NCBI GenBank assembly: GCA_003258405.1
Contig: QKPN01000019.1
Coordinates: 20,500-84,499, forward strand
DNA from: Rhodobacteraceae bacterium DSL-40
GTDB taxonomy: Bacteria; Pseudomonadota; Alphaproteobacteria; Rhodobacterales; Rhodobacteraceae
Length of the DNA stretch: 64,000 nt
Direction: 5' to 3'
Of the stretch, positions 9,120 through 17,439 are shown one piece after another. Within the stretch, counting starts at the first letter, position 1. Every line of letters starts with the position of its first letter. The notes under the pieces are model-generated. The model was given only the letters and a program-made list of their open reading frames with translations, did no database searches and was not told the DNA's origin. The position numbers and the translations under genes were made by a program.

Positions 9120-9740
9120 TCAGCCGCCGAGCGCGGCGTCGAGCTTCTGGGCAAATTCGGCATAGCCCATGTTGCTTTCCTTCTGGCCGTTGATGAAGAA
9201 GGTGGGCGTTGCTTCGACCTCATCGGCGGCGATGTTCTTCTGGAACGTCTCGACGAGCTCCTTGGCATACGCCTCGTCGGACATGCAGGATTCCATCTCC
9301 GCGTCGGTCAGGCCGGCCTGCCGTCCGATGCCGAAGAGCTTCTGCATCATCTCCTCGGGCGTCGAGGCCACGGCCCAGTCGCGCTGGCGCTGGAAGAGCA
9401 GGTCGGAGATGCCGAAGTAGCGGTCTTCCGGGGCGCAGCGGGCGATCATGCTGGCCCAGAGACCGGCACGGTCGAAGTAGACTTCGCGGAACACCAGCCG
9501 GACCTTGCCGGTGTCGATGTAGTTTTCCTTGATCTGCGGCATCACGTCCGCGGCGAAAGCGGCGCAATGCGGGCAGGTGAAGGAGGCGTATTCAACCAGC
9601 GTGACCGGGGCGTCGGGGCTGCCAAGGCTCATCTCGTTCACGTCGTGGACCTCCTGAGCGAAGGAGATCGCCGGCGCGAGGGACGCGGCAAGGGCGAGGC
9701 CGAGGCCGAGGGTCCGGCGGCGGGTGAGCGAAAGGGTCAT
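9120..9740 (-). CDS. DsbA-family thiol-disulfide oxidoreductase, exported
   Basis: A 206-residue periplasmic thioredoxin-fold protein of the DsbA/Com1-like group. It begins with a Tat-like or Sec signal (LTRRRTLGLGLALAAS, cleavage near SFA-QE), has the active site CPHC at Cys56/Cys59 and the cis-proline loop EATPTFFING. Such proteins introduce or isomerise disulfides in exported proteins. ATG 9740 follows GGAAG. The next gene on the same strand upstream is dciA, only three bases away, so the two form an operon; this pairing with a DUF721 gene is typical of Rhodobacterales to my recollection. Confidence 0.9.
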   Translation of the reverse strand: MTLSLTRRRTLGLGLALAASLAPAISFAQEVHDVNEMSLGSPDAPVTLVEYASFTCPHCAAFAADVMPQIKENYIDTGKVRLVFREVYFDRAGLWASMIARCAPEDRYFGISDLLFQRQRDWAVASTPEEMMQKLFGIGRQAGLTDAEMESCMSDEAYAKELVETFQKNIAADEVEATPTFFINGQKESNMGYAEFAQKLDAALGG

Positions 9741-9743
9741 GCG

Positions 9744-10289
9744 TCAATCTTCCGGAGTTCTGGAACGTCGGGAGCGAGATAGCACATTCTCGGCGAGAGT
9801 CTGCAAGGCATCGCGCAATTCCAGGTCACCAATGCTTGAGAGGTTTTCCTGCATCGGCTCGGGGATCGGCTCGACCGGGCGGGTCCGGGTCGCCGCCCCG
9901 CCGCGGCCGCTGCCGCGCTGGACGACGGGAAGGGCAGCCTGGACGAGCTGGATGCGCCCCACGGTGCCGGGACCGAGGGCCGCGTTGATGCGGTCGGAGA
10001 TCGTCGGCACCATCATCTGGATCTGCGGCGCATGGGGGCCCGAGACCGCTAGCTTGAGCAGCCCGCCCGCGGGGCCGCGTGTCGGGGTGAGCTTGAGGGG
10101 GGCGCAGAGGGCGGCGAGATCGGCGCCGACGATGTCGGGCCAGAGCGACTGGAGCCGGGCCTGGGCGAAACCGCGCCGGGCCTGGGCCGTGCGCATCTGC
10201 TGGCCGATCAGGCCGCCGGCCTGCAGGAAGCCGCGCGCCTTCCGCTTCGGCAAGGCTTGCTTGTTGCGTGTGCGCGTGTCCTGGGCCAT
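9744..10289 (-). CDS. DciA-like DUF721 protein (predicted helicase loader)
   Basis: A 181-residue protein with the DUF721/DciA domain in its first two thirds: GLIGQQM, WPDIVG and LKLAVSGPHAPQIQM follow the family pattern of a KH-like fold. DciA is the predicted ancestral loader of the DnaB replicative helicase in bacteria that lack DnaC or DnaI. The C-terminal 50 residues are Pro/Arg-rich and probably disordered. Starts at ATG 10289, divergent from mutY with a 46-base gap, and reads into the DsbA-like gene. Confidence 0.82.
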   Translation of the reverse strand: MAQDTRTRNKQALPKRKARGFLQAGGLIGQQMRTAQARRGFAQARLQSLWPDIVGADLAALCAPLKLTPTRGPAGGLLKLAVSGPHAPQIQMMVPTISDRINAALGPGTVGRIQLVQAALPVVQRGSGRGGAATRTRPVEPIPEPMQENLSSIGDLELRDALQTLAENVLSRSRRSRTPED

Positions 10290-10335
10290 GGCTTGCGTTC
10301 CGGAATTGGGCGAGCGCGGAGGCTAGCGGGTCGGC

Positions 10336-11415
10336 ATGGGGATGTCATCGGAAAAGCGGCGGGAGCCGGCTGCGGCCTGCCCTGAGACGCTGCTCGCCTG
10401 GTATGACCGCATGGCCCGGCGGCTGCCCTGGCGCGTGCCGCCGGGATCGGGGGGCGTGGCCGATCCCTACCGGATCTGGCTCTCCGAGGTCATGTTGCAG
10501 CAGACCACCGTCGCGGCGGTGAAGACCTATTTCGAGACCTTCACCACACGGTGGCCGCGGGTGGAGGATCTGGCCGCTGCCCCGGATGCCGAGGTCATGG
10601 CCGCCTGGGCAGGGCTCGGCTACTACGCCCGCGCCCGGAACCTGCTCAAGTGTGCCCGGGTTGTCGCGGGCGAGCTCGGCGGGCGGTTTCCGGAGACGGA
10701 GGAGGGGCTGCGCGCGCTGCCGGGCATCGGCCCCTATACCGCCGCGGCGATTGCCGCGATCGCCTTCGACCGGCCCGCGGTGGTGATGGATGGCAATGTC
10801 GAGCGTGTCGTGGCGCGGATCTTTGCGGTGGAGGCGCCGCTGCCCGGGGTGAAGGAGCATCTGCGCGGGCTTGCGGCCGAGCTCACACCCGCGCATCGGC
10901 CCGGCGATTATGCGCAGGCGATGATGGATCTCGGCGCGACGGTCTGCACGCCGCGCTCGCCGGCCTGTGGCATCTGTCCCTGGCGCGAGGCCTGTCTCGG
11001 CCGCCGGGAGGGGATCGCCGCCGAGCTGCCGCGCAAGAGCCCGAAGGCGGCAAAGCCGGTGCGCCGCGGCATCGCCTATCTCGCCATGCGGCCGGATGGC
11101 ACGGTGCTGCTGGAACGGCGGCCGGGCAAGGGGCTTCTGGGCGGCATGCTCGGGCTGCCGGGGACGGACTGGGCCGAGGAACTGCCGCCGCCGCGCCCGC
11201 CGCTCGCCGCCGACTGGCGCGATGCGGGCGCCGAGGTGCGCCACACCTTCACCCATTTCCACCTGCTGCTCCGCGTCGAGACCGCGCGGCTCGCGCCCGG
11301 CGCCCCGGCACCCGAAGGTCTTCTCTTCGAGCCGGCATCGGAGGCCGGGGCCGCGCTTCCCACGGTCATGCGCAAGGCTTTCCGGCTCGGGCTCTCCGCA
11401 CTGGAGGAGGGCTGA
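10336..11415 (+). CDS. mutY: A/G-specific adenine glycosylase
   Basis: A 359-residue base-excision repair enzyme that removes adenine mispaired with 8-oxoguanine. Visible are the catalytic Glu51 (WLSEVMLQQT), helix-hairpin-helix LPGIGPYTAAAI (about 128-139), catalytic Asp152 (VVMDGNVERV) and the [4Fe-4S] ligands Cys204, Cys211, Cys214 and Cys220 with C-x6-C-x2-C-x5-C spacing. The C-terminal part is the NUDIX-like domain that recognises 8-oxoguanine. ATG 10336 or 10342 could start it; neither has a strong Shine-Dalgarno. Confidence 0.95.
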   Translation: MGMSSEKRREPAAACPETLLAWYDRMARRLPWRVPPGSGGVADPYRIWLSEVMLQQTTVAAVKTYFETFTTRWPRVEDLAAAPDAEVMAAWAGLGYYARARNLLKCARVVAGELGGRFPETEEGLRALPGIGPYTAAAIAAIAFDRPAVVMDGNVERVVARIFAVEAPLPGVKEHLRGLAAELTPAHRPGDYAQAMMDLGATVCTPRSPACGICPWREACLGRREGIAAELPRKSPKAAKPVRRGIAYLAMRPDGTVLLERRPGKGLLGGMLGLPGTDWAEELPPPRPPLAADWRDAGAEVRHTFTHFHLLLRVETARLAPGAPAPEGLLFEPASEAGAALPTVMRKAFRLGLSALEEG

Positions 11416-11421
11416 GCCGGT

Positions 11422-12378
11422 TCAGAGATCGCGCGACCAGATCTGGCCCACGAGTTCGGGGCCGAAGGTCCGGTGCCGTTCCTCCGAGACGAGCGTGAAG
11501 CCTGCCGCCTGATAGATCCGGCGTGCGGCCACGAGCACGTCGTTGGTCCAGAGCACCATGCGGCTGTAGCCACGGGCGCGGGCGAAGCGCAGCGCCTCGT
11601 CGACCAGCCGCCGGCCGATGCCCATGCCGCGGCAGGCCGGCTCGACATAGAGGAGGCGCAGCTTCGCCGTCGCCTCGTCCTCCTGCACGACGAAGACCGA
11701 GCCCGCGATCCGGCCATCCACCTCGGCAATCCAGCAGCGTTCGCGGCCGGGCCTGAAGGCCTCGACGAAGCGCGCGACGATGCGGGCGACCTCTGCCTCG
11801 AAGGCGCGTTCGAAGCCGTATTCCTCGGCGTAGAGCTTGCCGTGTCGGTGCACGATCCAGCCGAGATCGCCCGGCTCGGGATCGCGCAGCACGACGAGGC
11901 CCGTGTCCCCGCCACCATCCCCGAGAAGCTGCCGGATGCTCTCCATGCCGCCAACGAGCCGGGCGCGGGCGCGCGGGTCGAGAGGCCCGAGCAGGGACGC
12001 GACTTCGGCACGGGCGGCGGCGGCGAGCGCATCGGCCGCTGCGCGACCCTTGTCCGTCAGCGCGAGCGTGAGCTTCTTGGCGTTCTCCGGTGCCGGTGTT
12101 CGGGCGATCACGCCGTCCTTCTCCAAGGCCGCAATCAGGCGGCTGAGATAGCCCGGATCCATGCCGAGCTCGCGGGCAAGCGCGGCGGCCGAGGGGGGCT
12201 TCTGCGGCGGGGAGTTCGCGATCTCGTAGAGGACGCGGGCCTGCGGCAGGGCGTAGTCGGTCGCATGCATTCGGTCGTTGAGCGCGCCGACCAGCCGGGT
12301 GTGGAAGCGGTTGAAGCGGCGGACCGCGTCGATCTCGTCCGGGGAGGCCGGGGGCAGGAGGGCGTCGGCGGGCTGCAT
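11422..12378 (-). CDS. MarR-GNAT fusion: regulator with acetyltransferase domain
   Basis: A 318-residue two-domain protein. The first half (to about 150) is a MarR winged helix (LARELGMDPGYLSRLIAALE, LTLALTDKGR); the second half is a GNAT N-acetyltransferase with the acetyl-CoA loop motif CRGMGIGRRLVDEAL. This fusion is common in proteobacteria, but its acetyl acceptor is generally unknown. ATG 12378 is preferred because GAGAT lies upstream; ATG 12393 is possible but has none. A palindrome 23 bases upstream fits a MarR operator, suggesting autoregulation. It lies just downstream of a decayed transporter gene. Confidence 0.88.
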   Translation of the reverse strand: MQPADALLPPASPDEIDAVRRFNRFHTRLVGALNDRMHATDYALPQARVLYEIANSPPQKPPSAAALARELGMDPGYLSRLIAALEKDGVIARTPAPENAKKLTLALTDKGRAAADALAAAARAEVASLLGPLDPRARARLVGGMESIRQLLGDGGGDTGLVVLRDPEPGDLGWIVHRHGKLYAEEYGFERAFEAEVARIVARFVEAFRPGRERCWIAEVDGRIAGSVFVVQEDEATAKLRLLYVEPACRGMGIGRRLVDEALRFARARGYSRMVLWTNDVLVAARRIYQAAGFTLVSEERHRTFGPELVGQIWSRDL

Positions 12379-12400
12379 GGGTGATCTCAGCATCTATATG

Positions 12401-12413
12401 TTGCTTTAGGCAA
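12401..12413. promoter_or_regulatory. MarR-type operator candidate
   Basis: TTGC-TTTAG-GCAA is an inverted repeat of the TTGC-N5-GCAA type used by many MarR-GNAT regulators. It sits within the longer quasi-palindrome ATATGTTGC...GGCAACACATAT, 23 bases ahead of the preferred MarR-GNAT start, as expected for autoregulation. Confidence 0.5.
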
Positions 12414-12506
12414 CACATATCTCGAAATCTTTTCATCGGCAAGTGCTGGCCCGTGGGAGCATCCGCCTCCGGCAAGACGGTCCTGGTATCCGGGAGAGGG
12501 CTTCCC

Positions 12507-12745
12507 TCAGGGGCCGATCCAGCGCGGGGGCAGGTGGTCAATGATAAGCGGATGCCGGTGCGCGGCGCCGCGCCCGCCAAGATGCGGATGGCCCGGAGGG
12601 AGGTCCGGGTGCCGAAGCGCGACGGTATCCGGTCGACCGGGCGGCCAGAGCCCGAGCGCCACGGTCATGAGCCGGTGCTCACCAGCGCGATCACCGGGGC
12701 CGCGAAGAGATGGCGGCAGGTGCGGTTGCGGAGAATGTCGATCAT
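12507..12745 (-). pseudogene. Internally deleted, frameshifted MFS transporter remnant
   Basis: ATG 12745 opens a frame reading MIDILRNRTCRHLFAAPVIA, which matches the N-terminus of an MFS exporter family, then stops at 12665. A second frame continues LMTVALGLWPPG and then HPDLPPGHPHL, HRHPLIIDHLPPRW, which looks like the hydrophilic His-rich C-terminal tail of the same family, ending at 12507. The whole membrane core is missing, so the gene appears to have lost more than 1 kb internally plus its frame. The C-terminal match is from memory. The rest of the 12394-12902 gap, apart from the MarR operator, shows nothing recognisable. Confidence 0.55.
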
Positions 12746-12902
12746 GGCGGCGTCGCGGCGGCGTTGCCGTTGACGACATTCTCTCCGGGATGCCTGCGCC
12801 ATCCTGGTTCGGACTGTGATCGGTGTTACCGTCAAGGACGGCGCGCTTGCACGCCGCCGTCGATGTCGGACCGCCACCGACGGCTGGGCGGCGAGCGTGT
12901 TG

Positions 12903-14106
<1,204 letters not shown>

Positions 14107-14111
14107 TCTCG

Positions 14112-14143
14112 ACAACATCATGCGTGTCGACGCAAGATGTTGT
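14112..14143. other. Long hairpin spanning the rnhB stop codon
   Basis: ACAACATC-A-TGCGT-GTCG-ACGCA-A-GATGTTGT: 8 paired bases, one A/A mismatch, 5 paired bases and a 4-base loop. It covers the last codons and stop of rnhB and lies about 100 bases ahead of ccrM on the same strand. No T-run follows on the minus strand, so it is not a classic terminator. Confidence 0.7.
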
Positions 14144-14744
14144 GGATGGGTCGGAATGTCGGGCGATGATGTGGGGTCACCCCGCGCTCGGCGAGGCCCG
14201 CGATATGGGCCTTTGTCCCGTATCCCATGTTCGTTTCCCAGCCGTAGCCCGGGAACTGTTGCGCCAGGGCCACCATGGTGCGGTCCCGCGTGACTTTCGC
14301 GACGATCGAGGCGGCCGCGATCGAGAGGGAGCGGGCGTCGCCGCCGATGATGGCGCGGGCGTGGCAGGACAGGCCGGGGGGGAGGTGGCGGCCGTCGACC
14401 AGGGCGAGGTCGGGAGGGGCGGGGAGGAGGGCGAGGGCGCGGCGCATGGCGAGGAAGCCGGCCTGGCTGATGTTGAGGCGGGTGATCTCGTCGACGCTGG
14501 CCTCGCCGATGCCCACCAGGGCGGTCTCCATCAGGATTTCGTGGAGGGCCTCGCGGCGGCGGGCGGTCAGGAGCTTGCTGTCGTTCAGGCCCTCGGGGAT
14601 GGCGTCGGGGTCGAGGATGACGGCGGCGGCGACGATGGGGCCGGCCCAGGGGCCGCGGCCGACCTCGTCGATGCCGCAGACGCGACGGGCGCCGTGGTCG
14701 AGGGCGGAGGCTTCGAGGGCGAAGTCGGGCTGCGAGGCGGGCAT
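14118..14744 (-). CDS. rnhB: Ribonuclease HII
   Basis: A 208-residue enzyme that cleaves RNA in RNA-DNA hybrids and at single ribonucleotides in DNA. The active-site acidic residues are visible: Asp26 and Glu27 in GIDEVGRGPWAG, Asp117 in ALVDGRH and Asp154 in VTRDRTM; SIAAASIVAKV and GYGTKAH are also family blocks. ATG 14744. It lies upstream of ccrM on the same strand with 108 bases between, an arrangement seen in other Rhodobacterales. Confidence 0.95.
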   Translation of the reverse strand: MPASQPDFALEASALDHGARRVCGIDEVGRGPWAGPIVAAAVILDPDAIPEGLNDSKLLTARRREALHEILMETALVGIGEASVDEITRLNISQAGFLAMRRALALLPAPPDLALVDGRHLPPGLSCHARAIIGGDARSLSIAAASIVAKVTRDRTMVALAQQFPGYGWETNMGYGTKAHIAGLAERGVTPHHRPTFRPIHNILRRHA

Positions 14745-14790
14745 GGGGTGGGGCGGTCGTCCGGCTGGAGCCGGAAAGGACCGGCTGTCA

Positions 14791-14866
14791 TGGTGACCCC
14801 GGATGGATTCGAACCATCGACCTACCGCTTAGGAGGCGGTCGCTCTATCCCCTGAGCTACGAGGCC
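14791..14866 (-). tRNA. tRNA-Arg (anticodon CCT)
   Basis: A 76-base cloverleaf on the minus strand. The anticodon arm is ACCGC-CTCCTAA-GCGGT, giving anticodon CCT (reads AGG). The acceptor pairs GGCCTCG with CGGGGTC through two G-U pairs; D-arm AGCTCAGGGGATAGAGC and T-arm GGTTCGAATCC are standard, and CCA is encoded. Confidence 0.93.
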
Positions 14867-15173
14867 ACGCGCCCCCTAGTAGCCTTCGGACGCTGGCAGG
14901 GTCAATCGCTTCGGCACGCCCGGCGGAGATGGCGCCCGGGCTGTGAAACGAGGGCTTTTCACCGTGAAAATCAAAAAACGCCTTTGATTTCATTGAATTT
15001 TCGTAGTTAACATATCATGAATCGCCTCGTTGCACGCTGCGGCCCCGGCCGAGGGCGTGCCGATGTTTTCCGGCGGTGAAGCCATGTGCTGCGCCGCCAT
15101 TGCGGATCAGCGGCGCGGTATCCGGATCTCCATGTCGCCATTGCCGCTTCCAGCCCGGCCCTGACGGGCGGGG
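14867..15173. other. Intergenic stretch holding repeat copy 2
   Basis: Between the tRNA and the VOC gene. Its first part carries repeat copy 2 (14941-15021). From 15022 to 15173 the sequence returns to high GC, and I see no gene, hairpin or promoter I can support. Confidence 0.6.
14941..15021 (-). repeat. Dispersed AT-rich repeat, copy 2 (inverted)
   Basis: Reverse complement of the segment at 5577-5657: 44 identical bases at the right-hand end and a diverged but clearly related hairpin end (TTTTCACCGTGAAAATC). It lies 75 bases beyond the 5' end of tRNA-Arg. No terminal duplication or ORF accompanies it. Confidence 0.85.
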
Positions 15174-15614
15174 TCATGCCGACGTCGCGTCGTTCCAGCG
15201 TCTTTGCATCTCCTCGGGAGACACCACTTCGATCGTCTGGGACAGCATCCAGCGATGACCGAAGGGATCGAGCAGGACGGCCGAGCGTTCGCCGAAGGAC
15301 TGATCCGCAGGCCCGCGCAAAAGCAGGGCGCCCGCAGCGACGGCCCTTTCGACATCGGCATCGACCGTTCCGGTCGATAGGTGCTGGGTCACGGGCGTGC
15401 CCCCGAGCGTGTCGGGGCTGACGGCCCCGAAATCGGGATACTCATCGCTCAGCATGATCCGTGAGCCCCCGATCAGCAGTTCGGCGTGACCGATGCGCCC
15501 GTCGCCGGGATCGGTCATCCTGAAATCCTCGATTGCCGCGAAGGCCTTGACGTAAAAGGCGATCGCCTGTTCGGCACCCCTGGCAACCAGATACGGAGCG
15601 ATGGACTGAGGCAT
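15174..15614 (-). CDS. VOC/PhnB-like glyoxalase-fold protein
   Basis: A 146-residue protein of the vicinal-oxygen-chelate superfamily, PhnB-like subgroup: PYLVARGAEQAIAFYVKAF, GRIGHAELLIGGSRIMLSDE and LLDPFGHRWMLSQ are typical. Such proteins bind a metal or small ligand; function is generally unassigned. ATG 15614 has AAGGA upstream. It is divergent from a TetR regulator, and the 54-base gap contains a palindrome, so the TetR protein probably represses both genes. Confidence 0.88.
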   Translation of the reverse strand: MPQSIAPYLVARGAEQAIAFYVKAFAAIEDFRMTDPGDGRIGHAELLIGGSRIMLSDEYPDFGAVSPDTLGGTPVTQHLSTGTVDADVERAVAAGALLLRGPADQSFGERSAVLLDPFGHRWMLSQTIEVVSPEEMQRRWNDATSA

Positions 15615-15639
15615 CGGGACATTCCTTGCTTGCCTTGAG

Positions 15640-15647
15640 ATTATAAT
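15640..15647. promoter_or_regulatory. Divergent -10 element ATTATAAT
   Basis: ATTATAAT is self-complementary and provides TATAAT on both strands (15642-15647 plus, 15640-15645 minus), between the divergent VOC and TetR genes. No good -35 is seen at the usual distance on either strand. Confidence 0.4.
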
Positions 15648-15651
15648 TACG

Positions 15652-15664
15652 TTACGGACCGTAA
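15652..15664. promoter_or_regulatory. TetR operator candidate
   Basis: TTACGG-A-CCGTAA is a perfect palindrome five bases after the shared -10 element and four bases before the TetR start. Its position between divergent genes fits autorepression and repression of the VOC gene. Confidence 0.6.
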
Positions 15665-15668
15665 ATAA

Positions 15669-16268
15669 ATGAGTCAAGATGCAAAGAAACCCCGGGGTCG
15701 CCCGCCCAGCCAGGCCGCCAGAAGCAAGGCGCTGGCTGCTGCTGCGGAAATACTGAAAACCGATGGCTTTGGCCGGCTGACGATCGAGGCGGTCTCGGCG
15801 AGATCAGGCGTCGGAAAGCCGACGATCTACCGGCACTGGGCGAACGCAAGCGAACTGGCCATGGCTGCGTTGATGGAGCGGCATCCCGAGAACGCTTCCG
15901 AATTGACCGGAAGCCTGCATGAGCGTCTGGAGCAGCAGGTCAGCGCGATCGTCATGGCGTTCGCGACAACGCGCGGGCGGCAGATCGCATTGGCGCTCGC
16001 CGCCGCGGATCAAGAGAGCGAGATGACCAGGGCCTTCCGCAATCGGATCATCCTGTCCGGTCGAGAGGCCGGTCGGCGCATGATCGAGGATGCTGTCGAG
16101 ATGCGGGAAATTCCGGCGCCGGACCATATCGAGGTGTGCCTCGACATGATCTATGCGCCGATCTTCTATCGGGTGCTTCTGGGGCATATGCCGCTGGACG
16201 CATCCTTTGCCGCGTCTCTCGTCTCCAAGGCCGTCATGCTCCTGAAAACACGGGAACAGTCGCGATGA
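15669..16268 (+). CDS. TetR-family transcriptional regulator
   Basis: A 199-residue repressor-type regulator. The DNA-binding domain (about 15-65) reads KALAAAAEILKTDGFGRLTI then SARSGVGKPTIYRHWANAS, a standard TetR helix-turn-helix; the rest is a helical ligand-binding domain that ends near KAVMLLKTREQ. ATG 15669 is only four bases from a palindrome, so the mRNA leader is very short. The ligand is unknown. Likely target: itself and the divergent VOC gene. Confidence 0.92.
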   Translation: MSQDAKKPRGRPPSQAARSKALAAAAEILKTDGFGRLTIEAVSARSGVGKPTIYRHWANASELAMAALMERHPENASELTGSLHERLEQQVSAIVMAFATTRGRQIALALAAADQESEMTRAFRNRIILSGREAGRRMIEDAVEMREIPAPDHIEVCLDMIYAPIFYRVLLGHMPLDASFAASLVSKAVMLLKTREQSR

Positions 16269-16311
16269 AGCTGGTTTCCGGGCCGCTGGTATCGCGGCCG
16301 GGCCACGACAG

Positions 16312-16962
16312 CTAATAGAGCGTGCGGCGGTAGTCGGTTTCGAGGGCGTCGTCCAGTTTGCGGAGCTCGTCACGATCCTCGGGCGCGCCGGTGGTTTCAT
16401 CGAGGATGATCTTCACGAGCGAGGGCATGTCGGCGCGGTTCTGGAAGCGGGACGGATCCCAGAGATGCGAGCGCCGGAAGGCCTTGGCGCAGTGTATGAA
16501 GACCTCGGTGACCCGGACCACGATCGCGAGTTTCGGCGTGCGGTCGTTGACGCGCATCCCGGCGAGCAGATCGGGGTCGTTCACGAGCATGGCCCGCCCG
16601 TTCACCCGGAGGGTGTCGTCGAACCCCGGCACGATGAAGAGGAGCCCGACGGCCGGATCGGCGAGAATGTTGACCAGCGTGTCGAGCCGGTTGTTGCCCG
16701 GCCGGTCCGGTATGGCCAGCGTGCGGTCGTCGAGCACCCGGACGAAGCCGGGAGGGTCGCCGCGCGGGCTGACATCGGCCTTTCCCTCGGCGTTCCGGGT
16801 GCCGATGCAGAGAAACGGCGACCGGCCGATGAACTCCCGCGCGTGTTCGCCAAGGCTTTCCCGGCTTTTCAGCACCGCGAGATCATGCGGGGCGCCGAAG
16901 AGCTCCCGCAGGGCGGTCTCGCTTTCGATGACGAACTGCGGGTCGGGCTGGAATTCCTTCAT
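16312..16962 (-). CDS. FMN-dependent PPOX-type flavoprotein (MSMEG_1061-like)
   Basis: A 216-residue protein of the pyridoxamine 5'-phosphate oxidase-like split-barrel fold. FLCIGTRNAEGKADVSPRGD, RPGNNRLDTLVNILADPAVG and FIVPGFDDTLRVNGRA are the conserved blocks of the MSMEG_1061-type family, which bind FMN; the reaction is unassigned. ATG 16962 is preceded by GGAAGG; upstream in-frame sequence is not family-like. It stands alone, convergent with the TetR gene. Confidence 0.85.
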   Translation of the reverse strand: MKEFQPDPQFVIESETALRELFGAPHDLAVLKSRESLGEHAREFIGRSPFLCIGTRNAEGKADVSPRGDPPGFVRVLDDRTLAIPDRPGNNRLDTLVNILADPAVGLLFIVPGFDDTLRVNGRAMLVNDPDLLAGMRVNDRTPKLAIVVRVTEVFIHCAKAFRRSHLWDPSRFQNRADMPSLVKIILDETTGAPEDRDELRKLDDALETDYRRTLY

Positions 16963-17135
16963 GGCGGGGCCTTCCGGTTTGCTGCGCGCAACAGTCGCCC
17001 GAGCCGGCAGAATGGCGCCTCCGCCGGACCGGGCCGGAAGATGATATACGTCTCTCAACGATGATTTGCCAGCACGACGACGCGCCGCCGCGCGGGGCGG
17101 GGCGGAGGGTGCAGGCCTATGGTGCGGGGGGAGAT

Positions 17136-17166
17136 GCGTGCCTGCCGGGGCGGGCAGGCACGCTTT
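17136..17166. terminator. Strong hairpin downstream of the DUF2092 operon
   Basis: GCGTGCCTGCC (17136-17146) pairs perfectly with GGCAGGCACGC (17153-17163) around a 6-base loop, followed by TTT on the plus strand. It lies about 60 bases past the end of the minus-strand operon, where no T-run follows, so on that strand it may mainly protect the mRNA end. Confidence 0.45.
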
Positions 17167-17226
17167 CCGGAGAGCGGCGGGGTGAGGCGAGGTGAACCGC
17201 GCGCCGTCCGAAACCGGGGGAAGAAT

Positions 17227-17439
17227 TCAGCAGACGTAGACGCCGACCGCGCAGCGCCGCACGGTGCGGCGGCCCACGCCGGCGATGCTGATCGGGGTCA
17301 GGGGCCGGCCGACGATGGCGAAGGCCTCGCCCGAGAAGCTGTGGACGCCGGGCACGCCGAGCTGGTCGCCGACTTCAAGGGCACCGAGGCCAAGGGCGAG
17401 CGCGAGCGCGCAGGCCGCGATCTGTTTTCCGAGGGTCAT
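17227..17439 (-). CDS. Small exported protein coupled to DUF2092 gene
   Basis: A 70-residue protein with an N-terminal hydrophobic signal (IAACALALALGLGA) and a basic C-terminus IAGVGRRTVRRCAVGVYVC carrying two cysteines. ATG 17437-17439 overlaps the upstream TGA (ATGA), so translation is probably coupled. I recognise the pairing of a DUF2092 gene with a small protein ending in an Arg-rich stretch, but no function is known to me. Confidence 0.7.
   Translation of the reverse strand: MTLGKQIAACALALALGLGALEVGDQLGVPGVHSFSGEAFAIVGRPLTPISIAGVGRRTVRRCAVGVYVC

Noticed and set aside
14791..15021. Integrated element at tRNA-Arg using the repeat as attachment site
   Set aside because: No integrase, no duplicated tRNA 3' end, and the repeat does not resemble the tRNA sequence.
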